From NCBI GenBank assembly GCA_944363975.1, contig CALVVU010000003.1, positions 62,001 to 126,000 of the forward strand: a stretch of DNA of 64,000 bases, read 5' to 3'. Positions within the stretch are counted from its first letter, which is position 1. The number at the start of each line of letters is the position of its first letter. Below the pieces are notes generated by a model. It was not told the origin of the DNA, did no database searches, and saw nothing but the letters and a program-made list of their open reading frames with translations. This stretch comes from Candidatus Coprovivens excrementavium. GTDB lineage: Bacteria; Bacillota_I; Bacilli_A; RF39; UBA660. Shown here piece after piece: positions 17,692 to 26,088 of the stretch. Both the position numbers and the translations under genes were made by a program.

Positions 17692-18267
17692 ATGAAAAAT
17701 AGTGTTTCAAATATTTGGTTATTAGGAATTATTATAGTATTTATTTTAATATTTGCAGCATATATAGCTATTACAATAAATTATACACAGTCTTTTAAGT
17801 ATAAAAATGAAATTCTTAATATTATTGAAAAACATCATGGAATGACTGATGTTAGTGATGGTGATCAGGTCGAATCGGTAATTAAAAGTGGAGAGAATGT
17901 AACTATTAATATTGGAGCAATTCAAGCAATTACTTTGTATTTACAAGGTAATGCTTATACGGCAACTGGAAATTGTCCTGATGATGGTGATACATGGTAT
18001 GGTGTAAAAGCTTTTGAGTGGGATGGTACTAGAGCTGGTGCTGAATATGAAGAAGCTGATCAAAAAACTAGATATTTGTATTGTTTTGCTAAATTTGGAA
18101 CTGGTAAAATAAGTAAATATTCAACGATATATTATAAAGTTCGCTTATTTTATAAGTTTGAGTTTCCAGTACTGAGTGAGTTTTTATCTATTAAAGTAGA
18201 AGGAATGACTGATGAGATATATAATCCCGCAGATGATGGATTTACTGCTAATGATAATGTATATTAA
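17692..18267 (+). CDS. Pilin-like protein, paralogue of its upstream neighbour
   Basis: A 191-residue protein starting MKNSVSNIW, with one N-terminal helix (about 8-28) and an outer domain. FKYKNEILNIIEKHHG matches FKIKDEILTTIEIYHG of the previous protein, and YLQG, CPDDG and WYG recur in the same order, so the pair arose by duplication. Its leader differs from the MKEA type. Fourth gene of the pilin operon, 17 bases before the TadZ-like gene. Confidence 0.72.
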   Translation: MKNSVSNIWLLGIIIVFILIFAAYIAITINYTQSFKYKNEILNIIEKHHGMTDVSDGDQVESVIKSGENVTINIGAIQAITLYLQGNAYTATGNCPDDGDTWYGVKAFEWDGTRAGAEYEEADQKTRYLYCFAKFGTGKISKYSTIYYKVRLFYKFEFPVLSEFLSIKVEGMTDEIYNPADDGFTANDNVY

Positions 18268-18284
18268 TAGAAAGGTGATTATTA

Positions 18285-19373
18285 ATGAATGTTATAGTAT
18301 CTAACAAATACTCGGCTATGTTATCAAGTTTGAGTACTAAAATTGATTTAATCAAGACAATTGATGGTGAATTTCAAGTAGATGATTTGATTGCTCAATT
18401 TGATAATTTCTTCTTTAATAAGATGATTTTGGATATAACAGCTATTTCTGGTTATCAAGATATTTCACAAATTCAGAGATTATCTTTTGGAATGGATATG
18501 TCTAAAATAATTTTATTATTAGATGATTCTCCAGTTGTTAATTCGCCACAATATTTATCTGAGCTTGTTTCAATGGGGATTTATAATTTTACAAGAAATA
18601 TAGATGCTATACCTTATTTAATAGATAATCCAAATACTTATAAAGATGTAGCACAATATCATATTTTAGGTAATAATCCTGGTCCACAAGTTAATCAAAT
18701 GTCAAATAATCAAAATTCTAGTGGTAGGGGATTCTTTGGATTTAACCAAGCTGCTAATGAACAATCATTTATAAATGCAAGTGCTAATGTTTCAAGATTG
18801 GGTGGCACAAGAGTTATAGGAATTAAAAATTTAACTGATCATGCTGGTGCTACAACTTTGGTATATATGTTGAAGAAACAGTTAGCAGAAAACTATTCAG
18901 TTTTAGGTTTGGAACTTGATAAAAATGATTTCTTATATTTTAATGATCCTGATTTACGAAGTGTTAGTAGTAAGGAATTAGCATCAATAATTAATAATCC
19001 TGTTAATAATTATAATGTTATTTTGATTGATGTTAATGATAGTGCTGAAGGTTCGAATTGTACAGAAATGCTTTATTTAATTGAACCATCAACATTAATG
19101 TTAAATAAAATGATTCGAAGAGATCGTAATATATTAGATAAAATTAAAAGTATGAAGGTTGTTCTAAATAAAAGTTTATTGGATTCTTCTGATGTTAGAG
19201 ATTTTGAAGGAGAAGCTAGATGTAGTGTTTTTCATAATGTTCCACCATTGGATGATAAAAAAGATAAACATCGTGTATTAGATGAATTATTAAATAAGTT
19301 GGGATTTGATAAAAATAAACCTTCTTCAGAAGGTAGTCATGCTGCACGTTTATTTGGTATTGTTAAAGAATAG
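18285..19373 (+). CDS. TadZ/CpaE-like protein with degenerate P-loop
   Basis: A 362-residue cytoplasmic protein with an N-terminal receiver-like region (about 1-125), an Asn/Gln-rich linker (about 130-170) and a ParA/MinD-like domain. In TadZ/CpaE this protein places the pilus machine, often at a pole. Where ParA proteins have KGGVGKTT, this one has TDHAGATTL, with no P-loop Lys, so ATP hydrolysis is doubtful; several TadZ proteins also have atypical P-loops. Last gene of the pilin operon. AGAAAGGTGAT precedes the ATG. Confidence 0.75.
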   Translation: MNVIVSNKYSAMLSSLSTKIDLIKTIDGEFQVDDLIAQFDNFFFNKMILDITAISGYQDISQIQRLSFGMDMSKIILLLDDSPVVNSPQYLSELVSMGIYNFTRNIDAIPYLIDNPNTYKDVAQYHILGNNPGPQVNQMSNNQNSSGRGFFGFNQAANEQSFINASANVSRLGGTRVIGIKNLTDHAGATTLVYMLKKQLAENYSVLGLELDKNDFLYFNDPDLRSVSSKELASIINNPVNNYNVILIDVNDSAEGSNCTEMLYLIEPSTLMLNKMIRRDRNILDKIKSMKVVLNKSLLDSSDVRDFEGEARCSVFHNVPPLDDKKDKHRVLDELLNKLGFDKNKPSSEGSHAARLFGIVKE

Positions 19374-19383
19374 TAATAAAAAC

Positions 19384-19412
19384 TTGACAATTAAAAGGTT
19401 TTTAAATAAAAT
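19384..19412 (+). promoter_or_regulatory. Promoter of first VirB2-like gene
   Basis: A consensus TTGACA (19384-19389), a 17-base spacer, TAAAAT (19407-19412). Transcription would begin near 19419, which rules against the upstream ATG at 19419 and favours the start at 19440. Confidence 0.75.
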
Positions 19413-19439
19413 TATATTATGAGTAAAGGAGATGTTTTT

Positions 19440-19763
19440 ATGTTTTTGCTAGAAGTTGGCTTTTGTACTGGAACCAAATCTGTATGGATTTTAGTTGGTA
19501 AAATATTAAGCATATTTAAAATAGTAATTCCATTATTAGTTATTATTTTCGGAATGATTGATTTAGGAAAAGCAGTTGTCGGTAGTAAAGATGATGAAAT
19601 TAAAAAAGCTGCTAAATCTTTAGGTATGAGAGTTTTAGCTGGTATAGTTATTTTCTTTGTACCTACTATTGTTGGTTTTGCATTTAGTTTAGCTGATGGA
19701 TTTAATTCAGATGGCGATTATTCAGTATGTCAAGCTTGTATTACTAATCCAGATGGTTGCTAA
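19440..19763 (+). CDS. VirB2/Mbov_0395-like small membrane protein
   Basis: A 107-residue protein with two hydrophobic segments (about 19-40 and 58-82) separated by a Lys-rich loop (KAVVGSKDDEIKKAAKSLGMRV), the pattern of TrbC/VirB2-type pilins and the Mbov_0395 family of mycoplasma conjugative elements. The start is fixed by GGAG at 19428-19431; the ATG at 19419 lies at the predicted transcription start. Two Cys are near the C-terminus. It forms its own transcription unit. A paralogue follows at 19842. Confidence 0.72.
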   Translation: MFLLEVGFCTGTKSVWILVGKILSIFKIVIPLLVIIFGMIDLGKAVVGSKDDEIKKAAKSLGMRVLAGIVIFFVPTIVGFAFSLADGFNSDGDYSVCQACITNPDGC

Positions 19764-19778
19764 TATAAATTATTTATG

Positions 19779-19811
19779 AAAGTGATATTTCTTTTAATAT
19801 CACTTTTTTTG
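19779..19811 (+). terminator. Rho-independent terminator
   Basis: AAAGTGATATT (19779-19789) pairs with AATATCACTTT (19796-19806), 6-nt loop, then T run. Confidence 0.92.
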
Positions 19812-19841
19812 TGTTATAATTTATGATATGAGGTGTAATCT

Positions 19842-20234
19842 ATGCATAGGAAATATTTTCTGTTTATATTTATTTTATTGTGTGGCTTTTTTTTAGTTCA
19901 AGTTAATCAGGTTGAAGCATATTCTTACAATACATATATCTTAGAGGATAATTGTGATACTTTGCTTGGTGATCCAGAGGTTGATGGAACTGTAGCTAAT
20001 TTTTTACAACAAATTTTTACGATTATGGGGTATTTAGCACCTTTATTATGTGTTGTTTTATCGACTGTTGATTTTGTTAAGGCAACTGCTAGTCAAGATA
20101 AGGATGCTTTATTGAAAGCAGCGAAGACAACAGGTAAAAGAGTTATTTTAGCTCTATTATTATTCTTTTTACCAACTTTAATTAATTTTATTTTCCCTTT
20201 ACTTGGTTGGTATGGTACTTGTGGAATAAAATAG
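19842..20234 (+). CDS. VirB2/Mbov_0395-like protein with signal peptide
   Basis: A 130-residue protein: signal peptide (about 1-26, ending QVEA), a short outer segment with Cys, then two hydrophobic helices with a Lys-rich loop between (VKATASQDKDALLKAAKTTGKRV). This core matches the protein at 19440, so the two are paralogues. It heads the transcript that carries the VirB6, PrgI and VirB4 genes, as expected for a T4SS pilin or channel subunit. AGGTG precedes the ATG; a TATAAT is at 19815-19820. Confidence 0.72.
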   Translation: MHRKYFLFIFILLCGFFLVQVNQVEAYSYNTYILEDNCDTLLGDPEVDGTVANFLQQIFTIMGYLAPLLCVVLSTVDFVKATASQDKDALLKAAKTTGKRVILALLLFFLPTLINFIFPLLGWYGTCGIK

Positions 20235-20246
20235 GAGGTTGCTTTT

Positions 20247-23200
20247 ATGGGGACATTGTTTATTATAGATGCTATTAAGCAAGGATTTATTGGTATCATC
20301 TTAACTTTGGATACTTTAATTTATGGCTTAATAGGGTCAGCATTTAAGGTTTTTATTGCTTTAGCGGGAGCACGTTTGTTATCTTCTGAAACTTATTTTG
20401 ATATAGCCAATAAAATATATGTTATTATTGGTGTTTTAATGTTGTTTGTTTTAGCTTATGCTATTTTAAGAGGAATTGTAGATGGTGATCCTGAGAAAGC
20501 TGCTAAAGAACATGCTGGACCTAAAATGTTAAAAAATATAATAATTGCTGTATTAGGTTTAGCTTTGGCTCCTTCTATATTTAATTTAATGTATCAAGCA
20601 CAGGGATTAATTTTAGAACAAGATGTATTAGGTAAATTGTTTTTTAGAATTGAAAATACCGAGTTAGTTGATACTGTTGACGGAGAGAAGAATCCCGATG
20701 AATATGTTAAACAGATTGGTGGATCTGTTACAGCAACAAGTTTATGGCAAGCATTCTTTCATCCTGCACCTGATAGTGGTAAAGAAGCGAAAGATATTAC
20801 AGTTGATGCTTCAGGATACTTTGTAGATGGGGCTGTTGGAGTAGCTGCTTGTGCTGCTGGTATTGGTATAATGGCTGCTGCTAGTTGGACAGGTGTCGGT
20901 TTATTAGTTGGAGGTGTAATTGCAGCGGTTGGATGTGCTTCAGCTGTTGGAAATGTTAATGCTGGTATAGAAGCTGCTAGTTATGATAATCTTTCGTTAG
21001 AACAAGCTTATAATTTAACAGCTGGTGGGGAGACTTTTGGAATTTATACAGCTTTCTTATCTTGTTATACCGATGACGGAACAATTGATTATTTATTTAT
21101 TATTTCGACTATTGCTGGTGCTTTTGCTTTGTATGCTTTTGTTTCATTTAGTATTGATATGGGTATAAGAGCAGCTAAATTAGCTTATTTGCAAATAATT
21201 GCTCCAGTGCCACTCATTATGCAAGTTTTACCAAAATTTCAAGAGAATTTTAAAAAGTATATTAGTTCTATTGTTTCAACTTTCTTGGAAGTTTTTGTTA
21301 GAATTTCTGTGGTTTATGTTGTTGTATATATTATTTGTCATTTATCTGATATGTTTTCTTCAGCTGATGCATTGTGGGGGAATACAGATTTATCTTCAAT
21401 AGAATTGTTGTTTGCTTATGCCTTTTTAATATTAGGATTAATTGCCTTTTGTCGACATGCACCAGAAATGATTACTCAGACCTTAGGTTTACCTAAAGGA
21501 GATATGCACTTAGGAATAGGTAAGAAACTTGCCGAAGGTGGGGCTTTTTCAGCAGGAAGTATTGCTTATGGAGGAATAAAGACAGCTACAAGTAATTGGC
21601 GAAAAAATGGTGGTAAGCCTTTTGGTAATAAAGTTGCTTCGGCAGTGGCTGGAATGGCTTCTGGTATGGGACGTGCTACACGTGAGAATTTTTTAGGACC
21701 TAATCATAAAGAAGCTCAAACTTGGGCTGATTTAAAAAATGTTGGGGAACGTGCTGCTCAAGGTGCTATTGATGCAAGAGAAAGACGTATTGGAAGAAAT
21801 GCTGATCATGCTGCATCAGTTAAACAAGTTGAACAATTTCGTAAAGCAGTTGCAGATGCTGAAGCAGATATGAGAAGTCATCCAGTTGGATCTGCTCAAT
21901 ACCTTGAAGCTGAAGCAAGAAGAAATGAGGCAGAAAGAAGACTTAAGATTGCTCAAAGAAATGCGGCAATTACTGCTCCAGTTATAAGAAGTATCAATTC
22001 TGCTGTTGATAAGTTAAATAGATGGTCTGTTGGAACTGTTGATACATCAAGAGATGAAAGAAGAGCTAAATTCTTGCAGTCAATAAAAGATTTAAATGAT
22101 CAATTAAGTGGAACAGTTGCAAAAGAAGACGATGTTAAGGCTAGTACGCGTGCTAAAGCTCAAATGGAGAATATGTCTGTAGAAAGATTTGCATATTCTG
22201 AGGCTTTGAAAAATGGTACTGCTGGAAATAGAAGTTATGATCAATGGTATGCTGATGTTGCTGCAAATTATGATTGGTCTGCAGCTGCTAGTAGGCAAAA
22301 TGCAGAAATCAAGCGTTTAGATGATGAATTAAAAGATGTTACAAAACGTGCAATTGGTAGAAAGCTTGCTGAAGCTGCTTCAGGAATCGAAAACGATTGC
22401 TCTAGGGCATTTACTTCTTATCTTCAATCTCATCAAGCTGAAATCGACGAATTTAAATATACTTCAATGGGTACTGTTGATGATCCAGTTCTTGGTAAGA
22501 TTGAGACTACTATTTCAGATTACTTAACTAATAATTTTGGACGATCTGGATTTGTAACCGGATTAGCTGATTTCGTAAAAGTATCTATTGATTCAATGCC
22601 TGCAAATAAAAAATCAACATTTGAAATTAAATATCAAGATTCAACAGGTGCACCAGCTAGAATTGAATTACAAGGTGTAAATGGTGCTAGATATGAAGAT
22701 GAATTTGAGGTAATTATATCTAAAGAAGCAGATGGAACAAGTAGTGCCGTATTTGTTGATAGTCATGGAAATCAAGTAAATGTTATTGATCCTGATACTG
22801 GTCGTATAGTGCATCCTATAAATCAAGAAGAAATAACACGCTTTGTTAGAAATCATGGATTAAAGAAGCCATCATTTGTTTTAACTACTGATTCTTCAGA
22901 AACTTTTAATGTTGTTGGTCAGTCAACAACAGCTGATCATGACATGTATAAGAGAACTATTGTAGACTCTCTAAAAAATATTGTATCTGGTGTAGCCAAA
23001 GTTACTTTTAAAAATGCTAGTGGTAATGTTGAAACAGCAGAAGTTACTAGATCTGGTGATACTTATACATATAAAGTAGGAAATTCTACATTTAATAGTG
23101 AAAGTTCTTTCTTTGCTGCACTTGACTCTTCTTTAGGAGGTAGAGGCGTTAATAATTCTGATATTCAAGTTGTAAGTGATAAAGCACCAGGTAATGTAAT

Positions 23201-23324
23201 AATTTCTGATATGAAAGATGCTGCTGAGCGTGAATATGATCGATTCACTTATACTGAAGAATATTTAGAAGGCCAACGTATGAAGCGTGAACAGAACGTA
23301 AAGAATAAAAATGATAATAAGTAG
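20247..23324 (+). CDS. VirB6/TrbL-like channel protein with long cytoplasmic tail
   Basis: A 1025-residue protein. The first 420 residues or so hold about eight membrane segments with a Gly/Ala-rich stretch (about 190-235), as in VirB6/TrbL inner-membrane channel proteins. The rest, about 590 residues, is soluble: an Arg/Ala/Glu-rich coiled coil (about 490-585, with ARERRIGRNADHAA) and a C-terminal region ending in a basic stretch. Such a tail is far longer than in classical VirB6. Operon position between VirB2-like and PrgI genes supports the call. ATAGGAGG precedes the ATG. Confidence 0.72.
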   Translation: MGTLFIIDAIKQGFIGIILTLDTLIYGLIGSAFKVFIALAGARLLSSETYFDIANKIYVIIGVLMLFVLAYAILRGIVDGDPEKAAKEHAGPKMLKNIIIAVLGLALAPSIFNLMYQAQGLILEQDVLGKLFFRIENTELVDTVDGEKNPDEYVKQIGGSVTATSLWQAFFHPAPDSGKEAKDITVDASGYFVDGAVGVAACAAGIGIMAAASWTGVGLLVGGVIAAVGCASAVGNVNAGIEAASYDNLSLEQAYNLTAGGETFGIYTAFLSCYTDDGTIDYLFIISTIAGAFALYAFVSFSIDMGIRAAKLAYLQIIAPVPLIMQVLPKFQENFKKYISSIVSTFLEVFVRISVVYVVVYIICHLSDMFSSADALWGNTDLSSIELLFAYAFLILGLIAFCRHAPEMITQTLGLPKGDMHLGIGKKLAEGGAFSAGSIAYGGIKTATSNWRKNGGKPFGNKVASAVAGMASGMGRATRENFLGPNHKEAQTWADLKNVGERAAQGAIDARERRIGRNADHAASVKQVEQFRKAVADAEADMRSHPVGSAQYLEAEARRNEAERRLKIAQRNAAITAPVIRSINSAVDKLNRWSVGTVDTSRDERRAKFLQSIKDLNDQLSGTVAKEDDVKASTRAKAQMENMSVERFAYSEALKNGTAGNRSYDQWYADVAANYDWSAAASRQNAEIKRLDDELKDVTKRAIGRKLAEAASGIENDCSRAFTSYLQSHQAEIDEFKYTSMGTVDDPVLGKIETTISDYLTNNFGRSGFVTGLADFVKVSIDSMPANKKSTFEIKYQDSTGAPARIELQGVNGARYEDEFEVIISKEADGTSSAVFVDSHGNQVNVIDPDTGRIVHPINQEEITRFVRNHGLKKPSFVLTTDSSETFNVVGQSTTADHDMYKRTIVDSLKNIVSGVAKVTFKNASGNVETAEVTRSGDTYTYKVGNSTFNSESSFFAALDSSLGGRGVNNSDIQVVSDKAPGNVIISDMKDAAEREYDRFTYTEEYLEGQRMKREQNVKNKNDNK

Positions 23325-23340
23325 AGAGGTTGGATGATAG

Positions 23341-23658
23341 ATGGATAATAATTACTTAATACCTGCGAACTCGAAGAAATCCCAATTAATTTTGGGTTTC
23401 TTCAATATGTTTGATTTAACAGTGTTTATAGTTGGAGTAGGAATATCTGTATTTTTATTAATGATAATAAAGTCTAATAATGTTACTGTTATGTTAGGAT
23501 TAGCTTCACCAGCTATTATTGCCGCTTTTTTAGTTGCTCCTGTTCCTAATTATCACAATGTGATGACCTTAATTGGTAATGTATATAGATTTTATACAGG
23601 TAGAAAGAAATATTATTGGAAGGGTTGGTGTGTGAGAAATGGCGAACGTAACAAGTAA
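23341..23658 (+). CDS. PrgI-family (VirB3-like) membrane protein
   Basis: A 105-residue protein with two hydrophobic segments (about 24-45 and 51-70) and a basic C-terminal motif (YTGRKKYYWKGW), matching PrgI proteins that precede VirB4 in Gram-positive T4SS. It probably anchors the VirB4 ATPase at the membrane. Its last 20 bases overlap the next gene, so the two are translationally coupled. Confidence 0.85.
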   Translation: MDNNYLIPANSKKSQLILGFFNMFDLTVFIVGVGISVFLLMIIKSNNVTVMLGLASPAIIAAFLVAPVPNYHNVMTLIGNVYRFYTGRKKYYWKGWCVRNGERNK

Positions 23659-24220
23659 TCAAAGCGTTTCAGTAGAAGCTCAGAGTAAATATACTGAGGA
23701 TTGGGTTCCTATAAAAAGTATAATGAATGGAATGATTCAATTAGAAAATGGGCAATATGTTACAGGAATTAAAGTTTCTCCCAAGAATATCTTTATTTTA
23801 GATAATTCAGAAAGAGAGAATGTGTTATTTAATTTACAAAACTTTTATAATATGCTTGATTATGAATTTTGGTTAGTTGTAGCAGATAGACCAGTTGATA
23901 TAAATTTATATTTATCACAGTTACAACTTTTGTATCAAAGATGTACTGATGGAGCTATTCGTAAGTTGATAATTCAAGATATTAATAAAGCGAATGCCTT
24001 TATGGGTGCTGAATATAATGTTGTTGATACTGAGTACTTTATTCTATTTAAAGAAAAAAGATTGGAAATAGTTCAAAAAAGAATACATAATATGATTGCA
24101 GGATTAGCAAACGCTTCTATTAATTCTACACAGGTAACTAATGCTGATTTAAGAATGATATTAGATAATTTCTTAAACGGTGGTATGACAACATCATTTG
24201 GGACGGTGAGAGTTCAATGA
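23639..24220 (+). CDS. VirB4 N-terminal domain as a separate protein
   Basis: A 193-residue protein whose sequence (DWVPIKSIMNGMIQLENGQY and the following ILDNSERENVLFNLQNFYNML) corresponds to the N-terminal domain of TraC/VirB4-type ATPases. It has no ATPase motifs. It ends in a four-base ATGA overlap with the gene that encodes the remainder, so the split is a stable two-gene arrangement and not an obvious frameshift. The two products presumably associate. PrgI lies upstream, the usual VirB4 neighbour. Confidence 0.75.
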   Translation: MANVTSNQSVSVEAQSKYTEDWVPIKSIMNGMIQLENGQYVTGIKVSPKNIFILDNSERENVLFNLQNFYNMLDYEFWLVVADRPVDINLYLSQLQLLYQRCTDGAIRKLIIQDINKANAFMGAEYNVVDTEYFILFKEKRLEIVQKRIHNMIAGLANASINSTQVTNADLRMILDNFLNGGMTTSFGTVRVQ

Positions 24221-26001
24221 ATTTTAAAAGTGAAATCGCCCCTAAGGGGTTACAATTTAAACCAATTGATTTTATTATAAGTGGTAAAAATGCAACAATT
24301 TTAACAGTTATTAGTTATCCAAAATTTATTAATCCTGGTTTTTTATCTAATCTGACGAATTTATCAGGAGTTAAAATAGTAGCTAAACATATTCCAATTG
24401 AATTTTCTACTTTGCAAAGTATGTTAAATAAAGAAATTGCTGACTTGAAAATGAGATATCAAACGGAAAGAGATCAAACTATTCAAGAGCGAATTAGACA
24501 AGATTATGAATCTTTAGAAAGTTTTATTTCAATGTTAGCTTCTACACAGGCTAGAATATTTGATTTTCAACTTCATATCATGATTACAGCTGATAATCCA
24601 GAAGAATTAGAGATGAAGAAAGTTCAAGTACGTAGTTATGTTGATGCTTTAGGAATGAGAGCTATTCCTTTAATGTTTGAACAGGAAAAAGTTTTAAAAT
24701 CAATAATTCCTATTTTTCCAAAACAGGATATTGAAGATCGTATTGGAACTCCTATTCCATCTGTAACGATTTCAGCTATGTATCCATTTGTATTTGATAG
24801 TATAAAAGATCCAGGAGATTCTACCTTAATGGGTGTAGATTTTTCTGGTGGTGTTATCTTATTTAATCAGTTTTTATTTAAAATAAAAAAGGAACATAAT
24901 AGGAATAATGCTAACATGATTATTTTAGGTACTTCTGGTAGTGGTAAATCGACAGCAGCAAAATTATTAATTAGAAGTCATATTCGTAATGGATATAAAG
25001 TTATTTGCGTTGATCCTGAAGGTGAACTTGAGGATATGTGTCGAAATGTTAATGGTAGTTATCTTGATTTAGGTAAAGGTGGAGAATTTGGAATGATAAA
25101 TCCATTGGAAGTTGTTCCAGATGCAGATCAAGAAGAATTAGATCAAGGTTTAGGATATACTGTATTAACTCGTGCTTTACAATCTTTGAAAGCTTTTATG
25201 AAATATTTAACTCCAAGTATAGAGGAAGATGTTTTAGCAATGTTTAGTGAGGTTGTTCAGGATACTTATAAACGTTATAAAATAGATTTTGATACTGATT
25301 TTTCAACTTTAACTTCAGCAGATTTTCCAACTTTTGATGATGTTTATGCAACAATTAAAGGACGTTTACTTTCAATGCCTGATAAGACTAGAGAAAGAGA
25401 CGTTATGGAAAGACTTGAGTTAAAAGTTAGACCATTAACTAAAGAATTAAGATATTATTTTTGTGGTCATACAACTTTGAATATTGATAGTAATATAATA
25501 GTTTTTAATATTAAAGAGTTGATGAATAGTGATGAGAATATTAGAAATGCTTTATTCTTTAACATTCTAAAATATGCATGGGGATTAAGTCTAGATAAAA
25601 CTTTGACGACTGTTCTTTGTGTAGATGAAGCTCATGTTTTATTATCAACCAGAAATGAATTAGGTGCAGAGTTCTTAGCTCAAATTCAAAGACGTGCACG
25701 TAAGTATAATACTGGAACAATAATAATTACTCAACAACCTACAGACTTTGCTGCTCCTAACTTGATAATGCATGGTAAAGCTATTTTTGATAATGCTTCT
25801 TATTATTTAGTTATGGGATTAAAAAAACAAGCAGTTGATGATTTAGCTTTATTAATTGATTTAAATGAGAGTGAAATGGATAGTATTAAATATTATAATC
25901 AAGGAGAGGCACTATTTATTTGCGGTAGTCGTAGAATGAGAGTTCGTATTTTGTGTACGCAAGAAGAATTAGATTCATTTGGAGCTGGCGGCGGTTTATA
26001 G
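24217..26001 (+). CDS. virB4: VirB4-family T4SS ATPase (lacking the first domain)
   Basis: A 594-residue cytoplasmic ATPase that powers T4SS assembly and substrate transfer. It starts at the segment APKGLQFKPIDF, normally internal in VirB4. Walker A GTSGSGKST is at about 238-246, Walker B LCVDEAH at about 467-473, and the ITQQPTDF motif follows. GGTGAG lies just before the ATG and the start overlaps the upstream stop. The missing N-terminal domain is supplied by the previous gene. Last gene of its operon, followed by a terminator. Confidence 0.93.
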   Translation: MNFKSEIAPKGLQFKPIDFIISGKNATILTVISYPKFINPGFLSNLTNLSGVKIVAKHIPIEFSTLQSMLNKEIADLKMRYQTERDQTIQERIRQDYESLESFISMLASTQARIFDFQLHIMITADNPEELEMKKVQVRSYVDALGMRAIPLMFEQEKVLKSIIPIFPKQDIEDRIGTPIPSVTISAMYPFVFDSIKDPGDSTLMGVDFSGGVILFNQFLFKIKKEHNRNNANMIILGTSGSGKSTAAKLLIRSHIRNGYKVICVDPEGELEDMCRNVNGSYLDLGKGGEFGMINPLEVVPDADQEELDQGLGYTVLTRALQSLKAFMKYLTPSIEEDVLAMFSEVVQDTYKRYKIDFDTDFSTLTSADFPTFDDVYATIKGRLLSMPDKTRERDVMERLELKVRPLTKELRYYFCGHTTLNIDSNIIVFNIKELMNSDENIRNALFFNILKYAWGLSLDKTLTTVLCVDEAHVLLSTRNELGAEFLAQIQRRARKYNTGTIIITQQPTDFAAPNLIMHGKAIFDNASYYLVMGLKKQAVDDLALLIDLNESEMDSIKYYNQGEALFICGSRRMRVRILCTQEELDSFGAGGGL

Positions 26002-26007
26002 TATTTT

Positions 26008-26034
26008 AAAAGAGTTGCTAATGCAACTTTTTTT
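26008..26034 (+). terminator. Rho-independent terminator after virB4
   Basis: AGTTGC (26013-26018) pairs with GCAACT (26023-26028), loop TAAT, extended by A/T pairs and followed by T run. Confidence 0.9.
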
Positions 26035-26055
26035 ATTTTTTGTTATTAAAGTTTA

Positions 26056-26064
26056 TGATATACT
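26056..26064 (+). promoter_or_regulatory. Extended -10 promoter
   Basis: TGA-TATACT (-10 box 26059-26064) with no clear -35. Transcription near 26071 excludes the upstream GTG at 26074 as a good start and favours the ATG at 26089. Confidence 0.5.
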
Positions 26065-26088
26065 TTTTATAGTGTGGACGGTGGTATT

